From positions 1-64,000 of the forward strand of contig NZ_VTHK01000012.1 of NCBI RefSeq assembly GCF_009765355.1: a DNA stretch of 64,000 nt, written 5' to 3'. Shown here in pieces: positions 26,234 through 33,612 of this stretch; position 1 is the stretch's first letter; each line of letters opens with the position of its first letter. This stretch comes from Amycolatopsis anabasis (lineage in GTDB: Bacteria; Actinomycetota; Actinomycetes; Mycobacteriales; Pseudonocardiaceae). The position numbers and the translations under genes are program-made. The notes under the pieces were generated by a model, which was not told where the DNA came from, ran no database searches, and saw only the letters and a list, made by a program, of their open reading frames with translations.

Positions 26234-26998
26234 GTGTTTCTCGACGACTCACCCCTGCCCACCTGCGCGTGCAGTCCGAAACCCGTGGTCCCCGAGACGC
26301 GCGCGGTCAGCGACTGCCCGCTGTGCCTCGGCAGTGGCCGCGCCGACGCCGTCTCGACGGCCCCGTGCCGGTGCGTCACCGCCGAACGGGACGCGGCCGC
26401 CGCCTGGGCCGCCGACGTCCTCGCCGACCCGGGGATAGCAGTCCTCGACTGCGAGACCACCGGTCTGGTGGGCAGCTACGCGGTGGAGATCACCGCGCTC
26501 GACGCCGACGGCGCGGTCCTGCTGGACACCCTGGTCAACCCACAGATCCCCATCCCCGCCGACGCGACCGCGGTCCACGGCCTCACCGACGCCGACGTGG
26601 CGGCGGCGCCCACGTTCTCCCAGATCCTGCCCCAGCTCGAACACGCACTGGCGGGCAGGCGCTTAGTGATCTACCACGCCGCATTCGACACCGGGGTCCT
26701 CTCCCGCGAACTCGACCGCCACCACCGCGCCCTGCACCCCAGCGAGACCGCCCCATCCTGTGGCTCGGAATGGCACCTGCACTGCCATCACGTCCGGACC
26801 GCGACCTGGTGGCAGCGCGTGCGCCAGATCGACTGCGCCATGCAGCAGTACGCCGCCTTCAACGGCGAGTGGAACCCGGACAAGGGCCGATTCGCGCGCG
26901 TCCGGCTCGACGGTGGCCACCGCGCCCGCGGCGACTGCGAAGCAGTGCTGGCCCGCCTGGCCACCATGGCCGCCCACCTCCAGCCCGAACGGGTGTGA
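26234..26998 (+). CDS. DnaQ-like DEDDh 3'-5' exonuclease
   Basis: 254 aa, GTG 26234 behind CAGGAG. The N-terminus has cysteine pairs (CAC, CPLC, CRC) that could bind zinc. The exonuclease fold follows: Asp72 and Glu74 in LDCETTG, Asp152 in YHAAFDTGVL, and His229 and Asp234 in GHRARGD, i.e. the DEDDh set. Such enzymes proofread or trim DNA or RNA. It is the first gene of the array driven by the conserved leader module, ended by a strong hairpin at 27006. Confidence 0.88.
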   Translation: MFLDDSPLPTCACSPKPVVPETRAVSDCPLCLGSGRADAVSTAPCRCVTAERDAAAAWAADVLADPGIAVLDCETTGLVGSYAVEITALDADGAVLLDTLVNPQIPIPADATAVHGLTDADVAAAPTFSQILPQLEHALAGRRLVIYHAAFDTGVLSRELDRHHRALHPSETAPSCGSEWHLHCHHVRTATWWQRVRQIDCAMQQYAAFNGEWNPDKGRFARVRLDGGHRARGDCEAVLARLATMAAHLQPERV

Positions 26999-27005
26999 CC
27001 AGTCC

Positions 27006-27036
27006 GCTGGTCGGCACCGGTGCGGTGCCGACCAGC
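27006..27036 (+). terminator. terminator after the exonuclease gene
   Basis: A perfect 14-bp stem (GCTGGTCGGCACCG and complement) with loop GTG, 8 bp past the stop codon. Confidence 0.8.
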
Positions 27037-27090
27037 GCCGGGGTTGTCCGTGCGCACCACGACGCGCCGGAACTAGGCCGTCGAGGAGGA

Positions 27091-27174
27091 GGTGTGGGGC
27101 GGAATGGCACCACCGCCGAAGCGGCTAAAGGGTTGACGGCCCGGCTACCAGCCGCCCCACACCAATCGAACGAA
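27091..27174 (+). promoter_or_regulatory. degenerate copy of the leader module
   Basis: GGTGTGGGGCGG (27091-27102) pairs with CCGCCCCACACC (27152-27163), directly followed by AATCGAACGAA (27164-27174) and CATCAACCCGAAAGG. A GTG at 27196 would give only a 10-residue peptide and overlaps a GTGCGC-AAAA-GCGCAC hairpin. No full gene follows, and no upstream box or -10 at the usual phase was found. Confidence 0.45.
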
Positions 27175-27378
27175 TCCATCAACCCGAAAGGCTCGTGCGC
27201 AAAAGCGCACTCCCTGCCTGGCCCTGAATCCGAACCAGCAGTGTAGCGCGGCGCCCGCCCGCGAAGCCGGGAGGCGTGCCCAGGCCGCACGCGCCGATCG
27301 CCACCCCGCACCCGCAACCGTCCGAGTAAATGGTGCCACTCGTTCACACATCTCGGGAATCAGGCTCCCACCTCCCGA

Positions 27379-27496
27379 AAATCTGCACTCAAAACAATCC
27401 TGCATTGCCTATCTTGCGTGAACCGCCGGAATTGCTGGTAATTTTGTTCATGTGACGCCGAAGTGACGACTCGGCCGACTTCATAGATCGAACGAA
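27379..27496 (+). promoter_or_regulatory. conserved promoter-leader module, copy 2
   Basis: Upstream box AAAATCTGCACTCAAAA (TGC 27384), TAATTT at 27439, hairpin GCCGA-AGTGACGAC-TCGGC at 27457-27475, block ATAGATCGAACGAA at 27483-27496. Drives the C5 methyltransferase. The stem sequence differs from the other copies yet still pairs. Confidence 0.75.
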
Positions 27497-27524
27497 ATTC
27501 CTCAATTCAAAGGTGGGTACACCT

Positions 27525-29117
27525 GTGCTTACTGCGACTGATCTCTTTTGTGGCGCGGGCGGCGAAGCGCAAGGCGGAGCCGTTTACCCCTGGCTGGAAA
27601 CCATTTACGCGGCCAACCACTGGGAACAGGCCATAGAAACACACGCCGCTAATTTCCCGAACATCAATCACGTCGTCGCCAACATCTCCCAGATCGACCC
27701 TCGGTACTTCGCCACGACGGAACTGCTCTGGGCCTCGCCCGAGTGCACCAACCACTCAGGAGCCAAGGGAGTCAAGCGGGCGTTGCAGCAGGCAGTTCTC
27801 CAGCCGGACATGTTCGGCGAGACGCTTCCGATCGAAGCGGCCGAGCGTTCGCGAGCGACGATGTGGGACGTCGTCCGGTTCACTGAACACCACCGGTACA
27901 AGGTCGTCGTCGTCGAAAACGTCGTCGAGGCCGTGAACTGGGTGATGTGGAAATCCTGGCTGTCCGCGATGCACGCCATGGACTACGAGCACCACGTCGT
28001 CTACGCGAACTCGATGCATTTTCCCGGCGCATTGACCGGCCGCGCGCCGCAATCCCGCGACCGCATCTACGTGGTGTTCTGGCTTAAAGGAAACAAGGCC
28101 CCGGACCTCGCGCTGCGCCCGAAGTCCTACTGCTATTCCTGCGACGAAGTGGTCGAGGGCATTCAGATGTTCAAACCGCGCACGAAGGCGTGGCCGGAAG
28201 AACGCTGGGGCCGGTACGGCAAGCAGTATTTCTACCGCTGCCCGAAACTGAGCTGCCGAGGCGCCGAGGTGGCACCCCTCGTATCCCCCGCTCTCACCGC
28301 GATCGACTGGTCGATGCCCGGCCAACGGATCGGCGACCGCGACAAGCCGTTGAAACCGGCGACGATGGCCCGCATCCAGCTCGGCATCGACCGCTTCGCC
28401 TTTGCTCAGTTGGTCCCCGCTGGCGGCACCTGGAACGACGACACGACCCCGGTCACCGACCCGATGCGCACCCGCACCACCCGGGACACCGAGGGCCTGC
28501 TGTCCCTGCCTGGGAGCGCGATGCTCATCCCCACCGAAGGCCGCGCGGGCAAGCAGGCCGCGCCGGTCACCCAGCCGATACGGACCCTGACCACTCGCGC
28601 TGAAACCGCGCTGCTGGTGCCCTACTACGGCACGGCGTCCAGCGCCACCCCGGTCAGCGCGCCGATCGGCACGCTGACCACCCGCGACCGGTACGGGGTC
28701 GCGTTCGTGGCCACGCTGCGCGGCGGCGGCAGCAAGCGCGAGGTCCGCCGCGTGACCGAACCCCTTGCCGCGTTCTGTGCCAACGGGTTCCACCACCTGC
28801 TCGTGACCGGCACCCGGGACGCGCAGGACGGACAGATGCGTACGCCGATCTCCGAACCGGCGAGCACCTTCAGCACCGGAGGCCATCAAGGACTGGTCGA
28901 CCACGAGATGCGCCCGAAGATCCAGATCGAGGACTGCACGTTCCGGATGCTCGAACCACACGAGATCCAGGCCGCCATGGCGTTCGGTGCCGACTACACC
29001 ATGACCGGCACCCGCCGGGCCCGGGCCAAGCAACTCGGGAACGCGGTCACCCCGCCTGCGAGTGAATGGCTCTACGGCCGGATCGGCGAATCCCTGGGCT
29101 ACCCCACCGCTGCCTGA
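27525..29117 (+). CDS. DNA C5-cytosine methyltransferase
   Basis: 530 aa; GTG 27525 has AAAGG 11 nt upstream, while an in-frame GTG at 27513 overlaps that site. Motif I is DLFCGAGG (6-13), catalytic Cys74 lies in WASPECTNHS (a phage/plasmid variant of the PCQ loop), motif VI is ENVVE (131-135), motif VIII is QSRDRIYVVF and motif X is QLGNAVTPP. The target-recognition region holds about five repeats of the type 'PVTxPxxTLTTR'. No cognate restriction enzyme is adjacent, so it is likely a protective or regulatory modifier. Own leader and own terminator. Confidence 0.93.
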   Translation: MLTATDLFCGAGGEAQGGAVYPWLETIYAANHWEQAIETHAANFPNINHVVANISQIDPRYFATTELLWASPECTNHSGAKGVKRALQQAVLQPDMFGETLPIEAAERSRATMWDVVRFTEHHRYKVVVVENVVEAVNWVMWKSWLSAMHAMDYEHHVVYANSMHFPGALTGRAPQSRDRIYVVFWLKGNKAPDLALRPKSYCYSCDEVVEGIQMFKPRTKAWPEERWGRYGKQYFYRCPKLSCRGAEVAPLVSPALTAIDWSMPGQRIGDRDKPLKPATMARIQLGIDRFAFAQLVPAGGTWNDDTTPVTDPMRTRTTRDTEGLLSLPGSAMLIPTEGRAGKQAAPVTQPIRTLTTRAETALLVPYYGTASSATPVSAPIGTLTTRDRYGVAFVATLRGGGSKREVRRVTEPLAAFCANGFHHLLVTGTRDAQDGQMRTPISEPASTFSTGGHQGLVDHEMRPKIQIEDCTFRMLEPHEIQAAMAFGADYTMTGTRRARAKQLGNAVTPPASEWLYGRIGESLGYPTAA

Positions 29118-29125
29118 GCACCGCG

Positions 29126-29162
29126 CCGTGGGGCGGCTGGACCCGCTCCAGCCGCCCCACGG
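29126..29162 (+). terminator. terminator after the methyltransferase
   Basis: A 16-bp perfect stem (29126-29141 with 29147-29162, core GGGGCGGCTGGA) and loop CCCGC, 9 bp past the stop. Confidence 0.8.
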
Positions 29163-29245
29163 GGACCGCACGGCGCACCGCTCCCGCGGCGGCGCAGTCG
29201 ACAACAAACGGACACCCCCTGATCGAGAAGAAAGGCAAGCACACC

Positions 29246-29395
29246 ATGACGTGGACAATCACGCTGACGGAACAGAACCGAGCGGCGGGCTTTTACGAAT
29301 GGTTCACGATGTCGTCCGAGGGACCCTGATACTGGGAACACACCGCGCTCGCCGAAATAGTCGCTACAGCCAGGGATTGGTACCCTCTACGACTT
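29246..29395 (+). pseudogene. first copy of a tandem small gene, nonsense-interrupted
   Basis: MTWTITLTEQNRAAGFYEWF... runs 27 codons to a TGA at 29327-29329. The frame then continues YWEHTALAEI. The adjacent intact gene at 29397 reads LTITLPPDAATALYKWLESG, then EGARYREHPVLGEM. The alignment is continuous, and the TGA stands where the intact copy has CGA (Arg). A C-to-T change thus explains the stop. The 27-aa product could still be made. Confidence 0.6.
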
Positions 29396-29396
29396 C

Positions 29397-29576
29397 ATGG
29401 CAGAACCCGAGGTGCCGTTGACCATCACGCTGCCCCCGGACGCCGCGACCGCACTCTACAAATGGCTGGAATCGGGCGAGGGGGCTCGATACCGGGAACA
29501 CCCGGTGCTCGGCGAGATGCACGCCTCGCTCAGTGCATGGTGCCGCCAGGTACGGAGTCCGCACCACCCTGCCTGA
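29397..29576 (+). CDS. small hypothetical protein (59 aa), tandem copy 2
   Basis: ATG 29397; begins MAEPEVPLTITLPPDAATAL and includes KWLESGEGARYREH. No known family; a small alpha/beta protein. Paralogue of the interrupted copy just upstream. It is followed 15 bp later by a terminator hairpin. Confidence 0.65.
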   Translation: MAEPEVPLTITLPPDAATALYKWLESGEGARYREHPVLGEMHASLSAWCRQVRSPHHPA

Positions 29577-29590
29577 CCACCGGCACCGCA

Positions 29591-29620
29591 GGCCCGGCTT
29601 CCCGAACGGGAGGCCGGGCC
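29591..29620 (+). terminator. terminator after tandem small genes
   Basis: GGCCCGGC pairs with GCCGGGCC, with an inner CCCG-aa-CGGG stem. Confidence 0.65.
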
Positions 29621-29641
29621 ATCTACGCGACCCACAGCCCG

Positions 29642-29768
29642 ACAAATGCGCACAAATAGATTCCTGACACGAAAATCCGAGCCTTAACCTCCCTTGGTCT
29701 CGTAAAGTCAGAGGTGTCAGCGGAACGGGAATGACACCCCCGGAACCAACGACGATAGATCGAACGAA
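29642..29768 (+). promoter_or_regulatory. conserved promoter-leader module, copy 3
   Basis: Upstream box ACAAATGCGCACAAA (TGC 29647), TAAAGT at 29703 (56 bp), GGTGTCAGCGGAA, hairpin CGGG-AATGACACC-CCCG at 29726-29742, block ATAGATCGAACGAA at 29755-29768, then GGAAAGG before the ATG at 29796. Confidence 0.8.
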
Positions 29769-29795
29769 ATCCCTGCCGGAAAGGCGTATCGTCTG

Positions 29796-30662
29796 ATGGT
29801 AAATACAATTGTCGACCATTCCGTGCCGTTCGCGATGGTGCTCGACCACGTGCCCGAACGACTCGGGGCTGGAACCGCCGAGCATCAGGGCGACCCACAC
29901 GACCACGTGGCGATCACCACGAGCGGCAGCAGCGTGATCGGCAAGATCACGTTCACCCTCGAGGGCTCCACGGTGCTGCACGTCGGGCACGAACGCCCGG
30001 GCACAGGCGACTGGATCGAAACCGAGCGGGTGGTGCTCACCCCGGGCGAGCGCGAAGCTCTCCTCGAGGATCTACTGAAGCACCGCACGAGGTGCGGCCA
30101 GCGAGTGGCCAAAGGAGTCAATTGCCACCTGCCGATCTTTCCGATCAAGCTGACCGACACCGAGACCGTTCTGGCTCGCTACCTGGGCGCGGACGAGCAG
30201 CCCGAGCATCGCGCGGCCGCGGCCTATGCGGCCGGGATCGTCTCCGGGCGGGTCGCCCCCGTGACCGACTGGCTTCAGTACGAGTCGCTGGCGGCCGCGC
30301 TCGGCAGTCCCGCTGAGTACACGACCATGCTGAGCACCGATGAGGGGTGGACGCCGGAGGCCGGGCCGCGCGGCGTCTCGCGCGACCGCTCTGCGGTCAT
30401 CGGCTACCAGGCGTGGCGCAAGGGGATCGGCCTGATTCACGGTCTGGTCGATGGTCTGGTCGCCGACCCGCGCACCGGCGAGACCCATGGCGAGGACACC
30501 CCGCTCGGCGTGAGGCTCGACCTGCCCGGCGACCTGTTTACCGGCACCGGGCTGACATTGGCCGGGTTCGCTGCCGCCTTCGCCGACGACTTCCCCGCCG
30601 CCGCCACGGCGTTCCTGCGCGTGACCCGATCCCGCGGTCGTACCTGTATGGCTGGCCGCTAG
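29796..30662 (+). CDS. hypothetical protein (288 aa)
   Basis: ATG 29796. No known family. N-terminal half beta-rich (HVAITTSGSSVIGKITFTLE) with a cysteine pair further on (RTRCGQRVAKGVNC). The C-terminal part (SAVIGYQAWRKGIGLIHGLV, then LAGFAAAFADDFPAAATAFL) resembles the C-terminal part of the 40745-41725 product (SAVAWKTGIGVPHGLADGVL, LGELATAFDGDVRAAAVAVL), so the two may be paralogues. First gene of a two-gene unit under leader copy 3. Confidence 0.7.
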   Translation: MVNTIVDHSVPFAMVLDHVPERLGAGTAEHQGDPHDHVAITTSGSSVIGKITFTLEGSTVLHVGHERPGTGDWIETERVVLTPGEREALLEDLLKHRTRCGQRVAKGVNCHLPIFPIKLTDTETVLARYLGADEQPEHRAAAAYAAGIVSGRVAPVTDWLQYESLAAALGSPAEYTTMLSTDEGWTPEAGPRGVSRDRSAVIGYQAWRKGIGLIHGLVDGLVADPRTGETHGEDTPLGVRLDLPGDLFTGTGLTLAGFAAAFADDFPAAATAFLRVTRSRGRTCMAGR

Positions 30663-30790
30663 GTCCGCCGAGGGTTGCCGCTGGCCCAGGCGAAGCCGGT
30701 GGCACCCCCTTGCCTCTCACAACGCAACCGATCACCGCGCCGAGCTTGCTTGCCGCGTGACCCCGCAGGCACTCCACGAAGGGCTCCATC

Positions 30791-31873
30791 GTGAACATCG
30801 AGTACCAGGACTACGAAATGGCCATGCTCACCGACGACAACGGTGACCTGGACGCCCTGTTCGTCTCCGCGCCGCCTGACGTCGAACGCCGCCACCCGGA
30901 CGAGCTGGTCACCGTCTACCGCGAACCAGGCCACACGCCCCGGATCGTGCGCGCCGGCCACGTCGCCCTCCACCCCGCGCCGATCGGCTGGGACAGCCAG
31001 CCCAAGCAGTTGGGCGAGTTCGAACTGTGGCTTCCCGCATGCGCGTACTGCGACACCGAACTTGCCCCCTACGCGATCCCGGTCCCGCGCCACCTTCCGG
31101 ACCCGGCGGGCCCGCACCGCAACGACCACATCTGCCGTTGGCACCCGAGGACCGATCGGCCCCGCCCGCATCTGGGCAAGTACCGGGTCTTCAATAGCGT
31201 GACCGGCGCCGTGTTCGCCGCGTCGCCGAACGGGAAGGTTGGCGCGCGGCTGCGGTCCCGCGAGCGCGGCATCGCGCGCTTCCGTCCGAACGTCCAGGCC
31301 GGTCTCCAGCAGGACGCGCTGGTCGTGGCCAAGCAGCGCGTCGAGACCGCGACCACCGAGCTGAGCTGCCTCGCCCGCGACGAGATCGCGGACCGGATCC
31401 GCAGCGTCGTGCCCGACGCCACCCACATCCACGTCGACCTCGGCGGTTGGTTCGAGAACAACAGCGAATCGATCCTGCTGGCCGTCTACGACGGAACCCG
31501 GCAGCCGGTGTGGCACGACAACGTCCATGGCCCGCGCGGACCGCACGGCCTCATCGATGACCACTGGACCCGGCAGCGGGCCGACGTCGAGACGATCGTG
31601 GACATCGTGCTCGAGGTGGCCAACCCGGCCACAGCTGGCTGGCCGCACTACGCCCCGGACGGAGACGAGAACTACCTCGGCAGCGACGCGGTCTACGAGA
31701 TCACCTTCCCACCCGCCGCCCGCAACCCGGTTTCTGCGCAGCGTCCCGTAGGACCCCGCGAGCTCAAGGGCATCGCACTCGACTCCCGGATCGTCCGGCC
31801 AGTCCAGCTCGTGGGCACCGGCGGCCACACGCGGCGCAGGAGCTACACCGTGTTCTTCGGGATCGGCATGTAA
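30791..31873 (+). CDS. hypothetical protein (360 aa)
   Basis: GTG 30791 after GAAGGG. Unknown. A beta-rich N-terminus contains LPACAYCDTEL and a distant DHICRWH, a possible zinc site. A helical middle (VVAKQRVETATTELSCLARD) precedes an alpha/beta C-terminal domain with IHVDLGGWFENNSESI. No leader module of its own, so it is probably co-transcribed with 29796. Closed by the hairpin at 31892. Confidence 0.7.
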   Translation: MNIEYQDYEMAMLTDDNGDLDALFVSAPPDVERRHPDELVTVYREPGHTPRIVRAGHVALHPAPIGWDSQPKQLGEFELWLPACAYCDTELAPYAIPVPRHLPDPAGPHRNDHICRWHPRTDRPRPHLGKYRVFNSVTGAVFAASPNGKVGARLRSRERGIARFRPNVQAGLQQDALVVAKQRVETATTELSCLARDEIADRIRSVVPDATHIHVDLGGWFENNSESILLAVYDGTRQPVWHDNVHGPRGPHGLIDDHWTRQRADVETIVDIVLEVANPATAGWPHYAPDGDENYLGSDAVYEITFPPAARNPVSAQRPVGPRELKGIALDSRIVRPVQLVGTGGHTRRRSYTVFFGIGM

Positions 31874-31891
31874 CCCCCGCCTCAGCCGTGT

Positions 31892-31928
31892 GCGGGTCCG
31901 GCCTCGACCGCGAGTCGGCCGGACCCGC
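31892..31928 (+). terminator. terminator before the interrupted gene
   Basis: GCGGGTCCGGCC pairs with GGCCGGACCCGC around a 13-nt loop. Confidence 0.75.
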
Positions 31929-32029
31929 CGCGGTTCAGGCCCTGGGAACTCACGCCTCGACCGTCCGAAGTGGAGGACACCGATGTTGAACCCGTTGAAC
32001 CTCACTCCGTTCGCGGAAGGAGAGAAGCG

Positions 32030-32274
32030 ATGAGTCGCCAGTTGGCCCTGCGATTGTCACCTGTGGTCGCGTTCTACCAGGTGGGGGTGGCAGAAGCGGA
32101 AGAACTGCTGATCGCCTGGCGGCATCCCCTGCATCTGCCCTCTGACGAGCACCCCACTGGCAGGCCCTACACGCGCCCGTTCGGCAGCCTGGCCTTCGTC
32201 ATGGAGGACCGAGGTCGGCGTGCGGCCATCGTCGTGCTGGCCAGCACCATCAACGCGAGCGTGTGCAAGGCGCG
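32030..32274 (+). pseudogene. Mom/GNAT-like gene, 5' half, cut by transposon
   Basis: ATG 32030 behind AAGGAGAG. Encodes AEELLIAWRHPLHLP and GSLAFVMEDRGRRAAIVVLA, then NASVCKAR, and ends abruptly at a CGCG where the transposon begins; the frame leaks into element DNA and stops at 32329. The missing part lies at 36420-36825 in the matching phase. The order of motifs (W/RHxxHLP, SLAFVMED, then YNTVDLARIA, then SLPGTPGxMYRFDGF) resembles phage Mom-like acyltransferases (XF1762-type GNATs). Inactive as it stands unless the element excises precisely. Confidence 0.65.
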
Positions 32275-32340
32275 TGTATTGACTGAACTAATGGGACAGT
32301 TTTTGCAGCTCAGAAGGGGTTTCTGCTAGCTTCCCGCGCC

Positions 32341-33612
32341 ATGCCTGCTCTGGGAGATCAACGGGATCTGGCTGCGCTTGTGCTGCCAGAAGTCGGCCGG
32401 TTGGCCGGCACGGGCGATGCGTGGGAGCCCTACCTGCTCCTCGACGCTGATGACGTCGTGGTTCGTCCAGTCGCCGCGTACTTCGCCGAGCTGCAGGCGG
32501 CCGACGCGTCGAAGTCGACGGTCTACTCGTATGGAAACGACCTTCTGCGGTGGTGGCGGTTCCTCTACGCGGTCGACGTGGCCTGGAATCGGGCCACGCG
32601 CGTGGAGGCGCGGGACTTCATGCGGTGGATGCGGATCGCGGACAAACCCGTCCGACCCCACTGGCGCCACAAGGACAACCCCGAGCCCCCGCGTTCCGCG
32701 CCGCGGCGGTCGTCGGGAGCCGTGAATCCGGTGACTGGGAAGTCGAGGCCGGGCAGGAAGTACGCGGCGTCGACCCGTGCCCATGCCGAGACGGTGCTGC
32801 GGGCGTTCTACGACTACCACCTGCAGGTGGGGACCGGGCCGATCATCAACCCGTTCCCGCTGGACCGCTCGCGCCGGAAAGGCAGGGCGAACGCCCACCA
32901 CAACCCGCTCGAGCCGTTCAAGAAGGAGCGGACCGGCCGCTACCGGCCCAAGACACCCCAGCGGATCCCGAAGCGGATCCCCGACGAGGTGTTCACCGAG
33001 TTGTTCGCCGGGTTGAACCACCACCGGGACCGGGCGCTGCTGGCGTTCTGGGTCTCCAGCGCCGCCCGCGCCGAGGAACTGCTCACCGTCCCTCAGCAGC
33101 ACGCCGATCCGGGCCAGCAGGTCATCGGGGTGACCCGGAAGGGCAGCGGGGCGTTTCAGTGGTTGCCGGCGTCGCCGGATGCGTTCGTGTGGTTGCGGCT
33201 CTACCAGGAAGAACTCTGGCGCAAGGGTGCTCCCCGCGGCCGGACCGAGCCGTTGTGGTGCACGCTGCGGCGGCCCTGGCGCCCGCTGACCTACCCGGCC
33301 GCCCGCGCCATGCTCATCCGCGCCCAGGCCCTGCTCGGCTCGAACTACTCGCCGCACGATCTGCGGCATACCGGGGCCTACCGGATGGCCCAGGACCCCG
33401 ACATGCCGATCACCGACGTCCAGCAGATCCTCGGCCACGCCAGCCTGAGCACCACCCAGATCTACACCACCCCCACCGCCGAAGACGTCATCGCCAGCGC
33501 CCTGGCCCACCACCGACGGCGGGCCGAGGGCCGAACCGCACCCACTGCGGCGCCGCCAAGTTCGGGCTACAACCCGGATTCCCTGAACGTCCTATTCGGG
33601 GGACGGTCGTGA
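32341..33612 (+). CDS. tyrosine recombinase, TnpA-like
   Basis: 423 aa, ATG 32341. N-terminal core-binding domain (SKSTVYSYGNDLLRWWRFLY); C-terminal catalytic domain with Arg243 (SSAARAEELLT), His339 and Arg342 (HDLRHTGAYRM), His366 (ILGHASLS) and the nucleophile Tyr375 (TTQIYTTP). All catalytic positions are present, so it should be active. The stop overlaps the next GTG. Family role: with TnpB, strand exchange in Tn554-type transposition. Confidence 0.92.
   Translation: MPALGDQRDLAALVLPEVGRLAGTGDAWEPYLLLDADDVVVRPVAAYFAELQAADASKSTVYSYGNDLLRWWRFLYAVDVAWNRATRVEARDFMRWMRIADKPVRPHWRHKDNPEPPRSAPRRSSGAVNPVTGKSRPGRKYAASTRAHAETVLRAFYDYHLQVGTGPIINPFPLDRSRRKGRANAHHNPLEPFKKERTGRYRPKTPQRIPKRIPDEVFTELFAGLNHHRDRALLAFWVSSAARAEELLTVPQQHADPGQQVIGVTRKGSGAFQWLPASPDAFVWLRLYQEELWRKGAPRGRTEPLWCTLRRPWRPLTYPAARAMLIRAQALLGSNYSPHDLRHTGAYRMAQDPDMPITDVQQILGHASLSTTQIYTTPTAEDVIASALAHHRRRAEGRTAPTAAPPSSGYNPDSLNVLFGGRS

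Noticed and set aside
27756..29258. 500-residue minus-strand frame opposite the C5 methyltransferase
   Set aside because: The plus strand shows all methyltransferase motifs and a leader; the minus frame is a high-GC shadow.
32550..33608. N-terminal extension of the large recombinase inside tnpA
   Set aside because: Low-complexity sequence in the wrong frame of tnpA; the GTG at 33609 overlapping the tnpA stop is the natural start.
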